DNA of 64,000 nt from Doris montereyensis (taxonomy: Eukaryota; Mollusca; Gastropoda; Nudibranchia; Dorididae). The stretch is from positions 286,001 to 350,000 of the forward strand of contig JAXRKP010000208.1 of the NCBI GenBank assembly GCA_037039925.1. The letters run 5' to 3'. Under the pieces are notes generated by a model. It saw only the letters and a list, made by a program, of their open reading frames with translations. It was not told where the DNA came from and searched no databases. Shown in pieces: positions 11,701-22,270 of the stretch. Made by a program: the position numbers and the translations under genes. Each line of letters starts with the position of its first letter. Position 1 is the stretch's first letter.

Positions 11701-11737
11701 CATGGGCGCCATTGTTATGATTGCTATGTTTGGTTAA
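5644..11737 (+). CDS. TMEM128: TMEM128, complete coding gene in four exons
   Basis: Transmembrane protein 128 is a small four-helix membrane protein of unknown function. Coding exons are 5644-5719, 8025-8181, 10386-10553 and 11638-11737, totalling 501 bases including TAA, or 166 residues (human 165). All introns are GT/AG and phases 1, 2 and 2 match across every junction. A basic N-terminal segment (F-R-R-R-V-Q-Q-R-L) and an acidic-lysine linker precede hydrophobic segments at about residues 50-71, 80-102, 121-140 and 146-164. Matches to the vertebrate protein include T-A-S-F-I in helix 3 and L-W-P-V-W-G-L-L-T-P after it (human L-W-H-V-W-S-F-F-T-P), with a C-terminus ending in Gly. There are no frame breaks. 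Introns hold a piggyBac-type MITE, repeat E, SINEs and a LINE end. Confidence 0.9.
5845..5868. repeat. (TA)n microsatellite
   Basis: A short perfect TA run in TMEM128 intron 1, directly followed by an AGATCT/TCTAGA palindrome run. Confidence 0.9.
6470..6686. mobile_element. piggyBac-type MITE, TTAA target site
   Basis: The ends are perfect 12-base terminal inverted repeats, CCCTTACGTTGC on the left and its complement on the right. Both are directly flanked by TTAA (6466-6469 and 6687-6690). TTAA duplication and CCC-starting ends are the hallmark of piggyBac elements. At 217 bases it has no coding capacity, so it would be non-autonomous. Inside, GACTGTAGTCGAAACTT occurs twice near 6489 and 6532. 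It lies in TMEM128 intron 1. Confidence 0.8.
7060..7925 (+). repeat. dispersed repeat family E, copy 1
   Basis: The segment matches 17575-18240 in the same orientation, with shared blocks GGACAAATCTAGT, GCAGTTCATTCC, AAGCTCAGTATC, ATTTTTTAGAAA, CATAAAAGCC-like and GAAAGCCTCTCAA-like sequence in the same order. It is AT-rich with no recognisable protein. It fills much of TMEM128 intron 1. Confidence 0.65.
8025..8181 (+). CDS. TMEM128: TMEM128 coding exon 2 (first membrane helix)
   Basis: The acceptor is a T-rich tract ending TTTTAG at 8019-8024 and the donor is GTAGGT at 8182. The exon encodes a Lys/Glu/Thr linker followed by a hydrophobic helix starting I-I-W-L-A-V. An internal ATG at 8027 could be mistaken for the start. 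Confidence 0.9.
8861..9108 (+). repeat. tRNA-derived SINE, family A
   Basis: The head is GGTGGCTGAGGGGTTAGGC, the B-box-like part is GGTCCCGGGTTGAATC near 8910, and the body with CCCACATGCAAATGGGT ends near CTAAGGCAC. It lies in TMEM128 intron 2. Confidence 0.75.
9162..9245 (+). repeat. SINE family B, head half
   Basis: This is a tRNA-like head with AAGTGTCGGCC, TTTTAACCAAAAGGTTGTGGG and the B-box-like GGGTCAAGCCCC. The rest of this SINE resumes near 9735 after an inserted LINE end. Confidence 0.7.
9246..9732 (-). mobile_element. LINE 3' end inserted into a SINE
   Basis: On the minus strand a frame ending at 9582 has the typical C-terminus of a LINE reverse transcriptase protein: S-F-A-Y-Y-G-P-F-V-W-N-A-L-P followed by S-L-S-I-F-R-K-N and a stop. 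About 330 bases of 3' UTR follow, with GCGCATAGAGCCC near the end and a (TAT)n tail at 9246-9262. The element is 5'-truncated and splits SINE family B. Confidence 0.7.
9733..9953 (+). repeat. SINE family B, tail half
   Basis: The body has CAGGTTCAGGTAGGTGGACCGACAC, then CACAACACTCTGTGCATGTTAAAGATCCC, and ends near TTAGTTGTGTATTTGGGTAAA. The order matches the complete copies at 55506 and 34414. Confidence 0.7.
10386..10553 (+). CDS. TMEM128: TMEM128 coding exon 3 (second helix and start of third)
   Basis: The acceptor ends TTTTTCAG at 10385 and the donor is GTAAGC at 10554. The frame encodes W-F-W-I-G-T-A-A-I-S and, after an amphipathic loop with E-E-W-E-K-M-Y-P-K, the conserved T-A-S-F-I-V-G start of helix 3. 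Confidence 0.92.
10824..11236 (+). repeat. tandem duplication (206-bp unit) of a tRNA-like repeat, family F
   Basis: Two near-identical units start at 10824 and 11030. Each opens TTGTAATCATGACGACACTGG followed by a B-box-like TTCAAGCCCTAC, and carries CACAACATAGTACTCGTAGG, AGGTAGAGAAAGATCTTATC and ACGAAAAGCCTAACAAAACA. The head resembles a tRNA promoter, so this is probably a SINE. It lies in TMEM128 intron 3. Confidence 0.75.
11638..11737 (+). CDS. TMEM128: TMEM128 coding exon 4 (end of third helix, fourth helix, stop)
   Basis: The acceptor is a long pyrimidine tract ending TTGCAG at 11632-11637. The exon encodes L-W-P-V-W-G-L-L-T-P and a last helix, ending F-G and TAA at 11735-11737. Confidence 0.92.
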
Positions 11738-14700
11738 GTCCCTTGGCTTAGATGAAATTCCATGCCTTCAAATCTGATGCTTTGACATCGTGGATTCTGC
11801 TGAGAAATAGCGTTGACTGTGATTCTGGTGTATTTTGTATTGAGGCAAGTACGGCATAAGAAATCTATTTGCGTGTATTATTCCTCATCTTGAACAAAGG
11901 AGATTGGGAAAATGTTATAAACGGTAAGCAATGAATGAAACAAAGAGCAAAAGAACATCGAATTTGTTTTATGTGGGAAGATACCAATTACAACCTGAAA
12001 AATGCCACATTCATACAATGAGTCGACAACAGAAAAGCTTGGTAGGTCACAAACATAGATGTCTGCTCTAGATCTGACACAAGAAGAAGATTGCATATCA
12101 TGTAAACATGATACATCTTCATGGGTACCAACCAGTATGTAAAAAAAAACATATAATATGTTGTTGTTTTTTTTGTTGCTATATTTATCTTGAAAAGTGT
12201 GTATATGAAAGTTAACCATATTTTTAATTAAAGAATCTCTTTGTGGAAACTATAGGAAAGTCTGGAGATGCCATTCTAAGTTTGCAAACTATCGGCACAT
12301 TTTGCCAGAAAGGCCAGCAATTGGCAGATTTTTTATTAGAATTAGTTTGCACAGTCAGAGTTTTGGTTTTGGATTTGAAAAGGTTGACAGCTATGCATCA
12401 TGTGTAATATTTTCCATCAATGTTTTTGTCTAACAAAAAATTTGAAGTATATTTTTACTATGTGTTCTGACAGAAGTTGACTGTCCAGTATGGCGGGTCA
12501 GATGCTATGTCTTACTCTTAGGATTACTGAGTTTGAAGATTGAGAATGTACAGAATTATGTTAATGAAAACCTTACCATATTCTATACTGATTATATTTT
12601 ACAAGGAATGTTGCAAATCTGCATAATGTAATGTTGTATTGCCATGGACACTGAAAAAGGAGTGACATGATTTTGGTTTAAACAAAATGACAAAACATCT
12701 TGCAGACACCTTATTTGAAGCCCTTTTTGTTTTTTAGCCAACAAAGAAACGCTTGTGAACATAATTAAATGTCATGGATGTTCTGTTAAGTTCTTTGATG
12801 GGAAGCTTTGAACTAAAATAACCTGAATTAGAATCACACATAAATCTACAAAAACTTACAAGTTTCAATCAATCCTCAAGGTAAGCACTTGAGTGCCAAA
12901 AATAAAGCTTAACTCATTCAGCCCTGCCTTTTCATTCCTAACTAACGGCCAAATTCAGGGGATTTTGACCCAATTTGTTTAAATAAATTTGCTCGATCAT
13001 TTTCATGTTTCACACAGACATAGATGCACTAATGATAAACAACATAGTATAAGGACATTATTATTTACAAATTCACAAACCAGTTATTGAATTACGCAAT
13101 AACACATAACACAGAAGTAAATTCTGTGCCATTAGACCTAGTGACGAACATTTAGAAAACTGTTACAAAAGTCACTCTATATTATTTATTGTTGTATGCT
13201 ACTTGCATAATTCATCTTCAAGATCTGACCCATCATCGGTGTTGGAATAATGGCTTACAACTTTTCTAGTGCTTGTCACACAATCAAGCGCATCGCCATT
13301 TTTCACAAATTGATCAACTGACTGATGTGTACACCAAAACACAGTAGCTTTTAAACACTTCATCCCTCATGTTGTGTGCTCAAACTATTCATAGAAACAT
13401 TACAGGCTCATCTTATTATTAATGTTGTATCCTTACAATAAAAGTGGCTGAGAAGTGGATAAACTCGTCTGTGTCGTATTGCGATAGTATTCACAGTAGG
13501 TCAACAAACCTTGTATATTCGACATCAGGGCTTCTCGCTATAATTGTGTTATCTCAGTATACTTAAAGTGTAAGGGGTAATAAAACCATATATCATCACA
13601 CTTTGCAAAGATACTTTTAGTTGTTAATGGAAAAAAAGATGATTTGATTCTTGAGGAAATTAAAGGGTTTAACTGTAAAATGATATAATGTATGACAGAG
13701 GGTCTTTGTTCTCACAATACCCCTAGCATGATTTAGTAGTGATGCAATTGAATACAAGGTATTGTTGTAATGGATGCATTAGTTTATTTCTAGTTATGTG
13801 CGTTTGTTACAAAATTAAAGTATTCTTTTTGTGACTCTTTGTGTCCAGATAAATTGCTCAATAACCAATTTTTAAACTACAATGCTATTACTATCTTGCT
13901 TGTATATGACTGAAATTACAATGCTTTGTGATGATCTTCTCTTATGTCTTTGAATGATTTGTAATGTTGACAAGGAAATATCTCTTATGACAATCACTTG
14001 GGTAGCATTCAGTTGGGACAGGTGTTAAGCAAGGCTGCTATTTTATTTTATTTTAGCATTCTGATTGGTGGATATTTTTGATGTTTAGATCCAAACTGTA
14101 CATCAATTTGAAGGCTAAAACTAGTAAAGCAACAAGATAGCCTGGAAGGCACACACTAACTCTCACCGTTGAATGTGTGCCGCAAGGCCCTTCAACGTAT
14201 AAATGCAGATCCAGAACTAAGTGCTACAGTGCTACCTTGAATGGTGTTAGATTTTGTTTTGTTCTCATCTTGGAGTACTCATTCCTGTTCTGTCCCGTTG
14301 ACTCTGTCTTTTCCACCTCTTCCCTCAACTCTAGTTGGCAGACGCTTACGTCTATACATCTAGGTCCTATTTCTTTTACATTCACTTTGTCTTGTATCCC
14401 TATATCATTATGCTGTTTCCTCTTAAGTCTTCCACCAGGAATTTCTACCTGAGTTCTTTTGTGAAATTTCAATGTTGACTATCGACAGTTTAAACGTTTT
14501 GGTAAAGTAAAAAACGGAGTAAGACCAGAACAAGAGAGTTTTAAAAGTAACAAAGCTATCTCCTATCGAAAAGAGGTCCTAGGTCTTAAAATACACATGG
14601 AGGTAGGAAAATGAATCAATCACTGACTCAACCTTCCGCAGAATTTGAAGATCCTATTGTCGCTGGAAGTCGTCACTGCAGGCGTTTCACTCTGAAATCA

Positions 14701-16490
14701 CCACATACAAGGGATTTATTTCAATGAAATAAATCCAAATCTCTTCTCCATGCTGTCCATGGTTTAGGCTGACAGTTTGTCTTGTAGTTGGTATTAGAAA
14801 ATCTCATAGACTCATAGGATGGGGCCAATTTATCCAGCGAGGAAATCTCGTTGCCATGTTATTATTTTTATTGTTATAGAACACTTATCAGGTTTTAAAG
14901 TTTTTAAAAAGACATCATCTTGTATTGGACTTTCTTTTGTACGCACTCAGTCTATTCCCCTAACTATGCATCATGTTTAATATGCTTGTTACATGTGTTG
15001 TTATTCTTATCATTTAAATGATTCTTTTATTATAGGAATAAGTTTTCGTCATCCTTCCTCAAGCATGTAAATATTGTCTTTAAACTGCTTTTATTTTTAA
15101 TTTAATCATTGTGATATTAAATGAGAATGTAGCATTATTCAACAGCTTCTCTTTCATGTTATCATATATGCTCCAATGTTTCAGGCCCTTTTTTTTTTTT
15201 TTTTTAAACAACTTAATCATATACACTAAATTGTTGCAATATAAATGGTTTCTTACACTTTCACTTTTACAACCTATTATGAATTGGAAATTCAAGAAAA
15301 GGAAATTAGAATTAGATCTGTAGTATGCTTATCTGGGATCATTTGTTAAAATTTTTAGCAGCTTTAATTTGAAATACCTTTCTTTTCTTTGTTCTCTTCT
15401 TACATTTATTTGTGTGTACACATCAATTTATCATATTCTTTATAAATATAAATTATCATATTATGTGCAATTGTTACCATGCAGGCGCCAAAATTAGGTC
15501 AACTACATTTTTTGTACCAAAATAAAGTTCAAGTGCTATACCACATCCTCAAGAAAAGCCATGGTAAACCAGACAATTCAATTGGTCCAAATCACGGTGG
15601 GATCTAGCTAATGACACATGACAATACAATGCTTGTCTTGACTCTGCGTTCGATCTGTTCTACCACAATTCCATGAGATATAATGGAGAAAAGGAAAAAG
15701 ACGCATGCACATGTCTTGACTCTGTGCTCAATCCATTCTTCCATCATGATTCCATGAGATTGAGATATAATGGAGAAAAGGTAAAAGGTGCATGCATAAT
15801 TAGTGCTGTCATGATGTTGGAGAGGATTGTTTGTAGTGTCAGTGTCAATCACCCACATGGTGCACATATCGATAGGGAATTAAACACAAATTTGTACTGT
15901 TAGTCTATCTATTTTTAGATTAGGGGATATAGTTTGAGAGATTTTCTGATTGTGGATAGTAGATCCATGCACTTACACAATTAGAGTGGGACACCAACAA
16001 AAATGTATTTGGAGTGCCTTTCTTTGGATGGAAAGGATGATACTCGTACATTGTTGATTAAAATTTATTCAGATGCTAAATGAAACTCATGCCGTTGGCT
16101 CCCCTGAACTCTGTTGTAAGTTGTAAATTATAGATGAGATGGATGCTCAAGGTTCTAAGCAAAACAAACAGCTCACATCAAGCGTAGGACAGAGTTTTTG
16201 ATTGTATATTATATATTATATACATGAACTGGTTTATTTCATACCGGCTATGGTTAAGTATTTAGGTGGTGGTGTTTTTATCCTTTGGTATCCATAGATC
16301 ATAAAAGTGAAAGAAAATATAAGTTGGCAGCTTCAGTATTTACTTATATTTATATGTATTAACAGAGTGAAGATAATGAGAGGCAATGAAATTACATTCT
16401 CTCACTTTTCTTTAGGTTCAGTCCTCAAAGAGAAAAAGATTCATTTTCCATTTCCTCCTATATCTATTATTTCTGGCTGCATTTTGTGAT

Positions 16491-16650
16491 TGGCGCAGCT
16501 AAAAATGTCAATTTCCCTGAAGAAAATATTATTAAAGATATAGGGCTAACATACAGGTAATATGAAATAGTATGGCACAGCTAAAGGTGTCAATCCACCT
16601 GAAAATATTATTAAAGACACAGGGCTTACATGCGGGTTATGTAAAATAGT
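16491..16650. repeat. 82-bp tandem duplication
   Basis: Two diverged units start at 16491 and 16573, sharing CACAGCTAAA, TGTCAAT, GAAAATATTATTAAAGA and AAATAGTATG-like blocks. Confidence 0.7.
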
Positions 16651-17383
16651 ATGTCATAACAGCTCAACTCTAAAAATGAGGTCTAGAAGAGACTAGTTTT
16701 CCTAAATATATTTTCAACTAGAGCTCACAAACTTTTACATGGCATTATCTTACTCTTCAGATAGTGATTCTACCCCTTGATATGCTTATTCTATCTCACG
16801 TCACTTTGATAAAATAAAGATGGACAACAACCAAAAAACCCTAAACGAATTGACAGTGAGATTTACTTCAAAAGATTACCCTTTTATTCCAGCATCGCTG
16901 CTCTGAATTCTAAAACTCAAATCATATAATGTGGTAAAATAATAAAGAACTGTCTGAGATCATTGAATTATGAATTACTCAGTATGAGTTCCAATTTGGT
17001 AATAGAGACAAATTTCTGATAAGGTGATAAATGGATTTTTTTGTTTAATGTATTTTGTATTCATAATTTGGTGTATTTCAATGCAATGAACAATAACAAT
17101 GTTGATTTACTCAAATGGTAATTAAAGTTTTTACAAAAATAATAATTGAGCTCTTCTTGTGTTTCATTTTGTTTATTTGTTGCACGCTTTTGCTAACTTT
17201 TCCCAGGAGGTGAAGAGTGGGACTACTGTGTTTTGTTGAGTTTTTCATCATTTGTTGTTGAGGTTAGGTTGGGTTGGGTTTTTTTGTGGGAGGGGGAGGG
17301 GGGGACTGATTTGGAAACAGTAGTATAATTATCACCACCCAAATGCAGAATCTTTGGTATATAAGGGGATTCTGTAGTTCAAA

Positions 17384-17562
17384 GTCAAAGGCAAGGTGTA
17401 GGCCTCTCAACCAAAAGGTCACAGGTGTTCAAGCCCCAGCAGATTGAAAAGTTTTCTATTAAAATTTACCCCCTGGTCCAAGTAGGTGGATTAACACCTA
17501 GAGACGGATGATAAAAAAGAAGTACCATGTGCCGATCACAACACTGCGCACTTTGAGGGGGC
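17384..17562 (+). repeat. SINE family B, 3'-truncated
   Basis: The head has GGCCTCTCAACCAAAAGGTC and the B-box-like GTTCAAGCCCC, then GGTCCAAGTAGGTGGATTAACACC and GATCACAACACTGCGCAC. The conserved tail is missing. Confidence 0.75.
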
Positions 17563-17574
17563 CTAAGGAAAGTA

Positions 17575-18240
17575 TTTTTACTGCAAACTGGACAAATCTA
17601 GTTTATTGAAGTACTGGATGAAGCAGTTCATTCCCTTCACACGTTACTTTGATAAAAATGATACCATAAAAAAAGCTCAGTATCGATTCTTTCATTTTAT
17701 ACAATTTTTTAGAAACGATACCGACCTAACCTTCAACACATCGGTTATACCATAAAAGCCAGAAATTTTGTCTAAAGTATAGCAAGTTGGCAATCATTTT
17801 AATTATCACAAAGTACTCTATCCGAAAATTTACTTTTAACAAAGTATTTTCAGTATTAGCTGAGATTGGCCGCAAATTACGGGAAACATTCCGTGCACCT
17901 GTTATAAGAAAAGTGCTATCCGACATGACATGAGTATAAGGGACCCAGAGCAACTGGAACAGGGACGACAAGAAGTATTTGAGAGCCTCTCAATATTGTA
18001 TGATATTTGAAAATATTATACTATTCTTTTTTGTTTATATCCGAAAAAACATTCAAATAACAGAAAAAATAGTCTTAAATGCAATTTTCTCAAAATGTTA
18101 CTTTTTGACAGTGATTTGCGATCTACTTTTTTATTTATCGTCTGATTTCCCCAATTTTGGTACATAGCATATATGAAGCAATAAAAAATTACGTCCAGGA
18201 GCGATTTTCGATATGTCTTCAACTGGCTTTGGTAATTTCA
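17575..18240 (+). repeat. dispersed repeat family E, copy 2
   Basis: Similar to 7060-7925 in the same orientation and block order. It starts TGGACAAATCTAGTTTATTG and includes GATACCATAAAAAAAGCTC and CTCAAAATGTTACTTTTTG. It directly follows a truncated SINE. Confidence 0.65.
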
Positions 18241-18448
18241 AAGCAAATATCTTTGTTTTGACTTTTGAGTGAATGTAGTCTGGCAATAGTAATAGTCAGA
18301 ACTTGAAAATATGACATTAAAGAGTTTAATTGCAAATCATGTACCCTTGGTAAAGAAAACATCATTGTCATCACCTCACCAAATGTAAGCAGATTCAAGT
18401 TTGTTTCATTGGAACTTACTGCCTCAAAACAGAATAAAAGTTCCTTCA

Positions 18449-18706
18449 ATGCCCATAGAGCCTGAGCGTATCCCCAGTTTCTATAGTGTTAAGTGAAACA
18501 AATGGTTATAATCACCGTCTGGACAGGATGCTAATCCGATGTAGGTCTTTACTCCCAATCTAGTGCTTGTATCCATTTGCACCTGGGTCAAGTGGGGAAA
18601 ATAAGTGGTATATGTCTTTCCCAAGGAACACAACGTCTGAACTTGCCTTGTCATGACTTGACCCCAGAACTTCATGATCCGGCAGCCTAACCACTCGGCC
18701 ACCAAC
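18449..18706 (-). repeat. tRNA-derived SINE, family A
   Basis: On the minus strand it has the head GGTGGCCGAGTGGTTAGGC and the B-box-like GGGGTCAAGTCATG region, then CCAGGTGCAAATGG and a tail at 18449 with GCTCTATGGGC. It is the best preserved head of the family. Confidence 0.78.
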
Positions 18707-18794
18707 AAAAACAGAATACCCATGGACAAATGAGGTCACGTTGAAAGCAGTAATCACCATAAAGAAATTAATGCTGACACCCCATACGTTCAGA

Positions 18795-18925
18795 AACGCC
18801 ATGGACGTCTTTCCCGATGGACTGTTGGTGGGGGCTTCTGGTAGGTCCTATTTTTTTCTATCACTTTCACTTCTCTTTCATCTTGCTGTTCCCTCTTAAT
18901 TCACCCTGAGATCACCATATGCTTG
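18795..18925 (+). repeat. dispersed repeat family C, copy 1
   Basis: It has a GTTGGTGGGGGCTTCTGGTAGG-like left part, then TTTCATCTTGCTGTTCCCTC, TTAATTCACCCTGAGATCAC and CATATG. Related copies, all on the plus strand, are at 51785, 53223, 55105, 56000 and, in part, 62820. Confidence 0.65.
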
Positions 18926-20356
18926 ATGGAGTAAATTACAAAGCAGCTTACAAAAAAAGAGACCTGTACGGTGCTTTTTCCCTTTTTGTGTAGAATCTTG
19001 GTATTAATATCACTAAATAGGGCCTGTTTGAAACAAAAGGACATTTTCTGTTCAGCTGTTAGCCCTTTGTGTTGGCATAATTCATGTTCCTGGGAGGTTA
19101 TTGGTTGTAACATAAATTTTTCTTATCAAGGTTCTTGTGAATTTTATTACACATAGTTATACCTACTACATCATGTCCAGCTACAATCAACTTGAAATTT
19201 CCCACCTCAAAAGAAAAAATATTATTACCCAGGAAATTAAACAATTTCCTAATGCCAGAAACAGGAAAGGCATATATATGTATTTATTTTTATGTAAAGA
19301 TTTTAGGCCCCATAACTATGTACACATTACATTTACATCACACGTAATTACAATCACCAAAGCTGATTGAAAATCAAATACTCCTTCAATGTCGGTTCCC
19401 ATGTTTTACGTCATATTTTTTAAATTTCGCCATTTTTTTCTGTCACTCTTACAGCCCATTTTCCTCATTCTTTCCTACTCTATTTGCTACCTTTCTAACA
19501 TAACGATAAAAAATCCATTCCTGACTTTTGTTTTACCTTGCTACTAAAAGTATTACGATAAACATTAAAAATAAAATCTTCAGTGTGAGGGGATTTCTTT
19601 TTCCTGTTCCTGTCCTGTTATAGGATTGCAATTGCAAAAAAACAGTACAATGATTATGAAGAAAAATAAAAAAATAAGACATATGAAAAGAATTAGAAAC
19701 TTTATTTTGTCAAGCAGAACATACAAAACTATAAATTGATAACCCACAGGACACCACAATATCAAGTTTTAAAAATTGTAACATAAATCAGTCAACAAAA
19801 CAAAAACAAACAACCAAACAAAAATAAAAAAAGGTTTTTAAAAAATAGAGGCAAAAAATCCCATACAAAAAGCGCATGCCTATGAAACTTGACTTAAAAT
19901 TTAGAAATTTTCAATAAGCAAAATTCATGATGAGGTTTATAATAGCTGACTAGTTTGAAACTTCATCATAGTATAAAGTAAATGCAATGTGACTGATAAT
20001 GAGAAAATATTTGAAAGAAGATATGAAAATGCCAACCAATGGAACATGATTTGCCAAAGGCAAAAGATATAATATAATACTGAGTAGCTAATGACATGAA
20101 TTTTGAACTATAACAAAAATAATAAGGGCAAATCAGCTTTCAGTCAGACAAAAAAATGACTGAGTCAAAACCTCATCCTAAAGCAAACAGAATTGGGAAA
20201 AGAGTCACATCACAAATTTGACCATGATCTTCTCAACACAGCAAGTAAAAATAAAATATATATTTAAAAAACGGGTTCAAAGAGCAACAGAAAGCAAATA
20301 TTGCCACTGATAAACAAAAAGTGAAACATGAAAACTACACCAGAACAACACAGTAA

Positions 20357-20390
20357 TGATGATGATGATAATAATAATAATAATTATAAT

Positions 20391-20438
<48 letters not shown>
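20357..20438. repeat. (AAT)n microsatellite
   Basis: An ATG/AAT trinucleotide run, mostly perfect in its right half. Confidence 0.92.
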
Positions 20439-22189
20439 CAGCATTAGTTTTCAAACAAGTTTACCATAGACTAGAAATTTGAAAAAATGGACTACTTAGG
20501 TTTATCAAGATTCAACTCTTTTTTTAATTTTAAACTGCCCTACAGCATAGTTTGTTTCTATCATCAATGGCTAGTTCCTCTGCATGTTATCGTATATACT
20601 TACTCCAAAGTTCCATTGTCTGTTTGCGATACCATTTAACTCACACCGGGTTAAATTTGGTTGGCCTGACTCTAATATTACAGATTTTTCTATTGCCTGT
20701 CTAACATAACTGGTTACCTCAATAGATTACTTCAACTTCACAAGGCAAAAAATTAAGTGTCTTAAGGACTTGATGATTTGTTTCAGAAGAGCTTTGTAAT
20801 GGAAAGATATTTGGTATTCAATCTACAAATATGTGAATATATTTGAATATTTCTAGTACTTATATATTATCCTTTAACAGTACTATTTTCATCGAAATAT
20901 GTTATTTTCTTGCCTTTCATTATCTAACTCTTTTTTATAAATACTTCACTTACCCCATCAATTTCATTTAAATCCAAGAGAAAATAAAATTAAAACAAAC
21001 ACCTGGTTCATCAATGTTTGAAAATACAAATATCATGTAAAAGCAAATTGTTGCACCTCTCTGATACTCATAATAAATTACACACAATAATCACAGAGCT
21101 TAAATGGGGTCATTGGGAGTTTATACAAGGTTGTTTTCAAAATGAACACATTATAAAAATTATTAATTTGACTAGGACAGATAAAACGTGTCTTTTACAA
21201 AAATAGATTTCTAATTTATGGTACCACATAAACCAACAAAGAATAAAATTGTACAAAAATGGGAGAGCTAATGAATGAGTTCAAAATTCTGGTGCTGTCA
21301 TTCATAGTGTAATGAATTAATTTCTTATATGCCAAAAAAGTAGGACATATGGACATATCAAAAACCAATTCCTTGCATCAATTGCTCAAAAGGCACTCTG
21401 TCGTAATTTGATTAAAATTATAAAATCCATTCAATTAGTTTGGTCATCAAAAAAGGAAGTTGAATACCATAAGTATGGGTCAGAACAGCTGAAGCTTATT
21501 TAAGATTAAGGAGGATACCCACTGTGACAAGACTATCAGCAAGGGGTTATTTTTCAATTCTGACTTTTACTCTTAGTCTGAAAACAGTCTTCCTTTATTT
21601 TACATTTATGCTTCAATATCTATACAATATTTCCCTCCATTAGAGGAAAATCATTCTATTAGAGAACATTTGACCTTTCATTTGATATCATAATAGGAGC
21701 TTGTTTCTTAAGGAAGGTAGACAAATTCATTCAGTGCCGACTCTCTATCCTGCTCATGACATGAGCTGTTAATATAATAATTTGAATGAAGTCTTTTGAT
21801 ATCCTGAAAGGAAAGCTCGTAACATACTAGCCTGGATAGATTGTGTACGTCATGCTTACAACTAAGCCACCTGTAACTCATGCTTAAAACTAAGCTACCA
21901 CTGTCTCGTTTTTTTAGGCGACAGGAATTTTTCCCCTCACTTAAAACAGTATATTACAAGCATGGTACCATTTGATAAATTCTCATGTATAAATATTGGA
22001 AGAAATTTCATTCAAATTAGTGACACAAATGGCTTGAAACAGGTCCTAATAAAATTTCAGTGGATATTTAACTACAAAGTCATATCATAACTTCTCATCA
22101 ATTTTAAAAATAAAAACAAAGCATGACATATCTCTCTATCGTGGCAATTTAAAACCAGAATCAATATTTTAAACAAAAAGAACAATATA

Positions 22190-22193
22190 GTAA

Positions 22194-22224
<31 letters not shown>

Positions 22225-22270
22225 AAAAATAATAATAATAATAATAAAAATAATAATAATAAAATAAAAT
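22190..22270. repeat. imperfect (AAT)n microsatellite
   Basis: A TAA run interrupted by AAAAA tracts. Open frames reading Ile or Tyr repeats across it are artefacts. Confidence 0.9.

Larger units (their letters stand above)
11738..19699. other. TMEM128 3' UTR and convergent intergenic region
   Basis: No convincing exon is seen. Candidate TMEM128 polyadenylation signals AATAAA occur at 12901, 13437 and 15521; which is used cannot be told. The DNA is AT-rich and holds a tandem duplication (16491-16650), a family-B SINE, repeat E copy 2, a family-A SINE and repeat C copy 1. A minus-strand frame near 13330-13200 ends in an acidic tail and a stop, but I recognise no domain. Confidence 0.55.
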
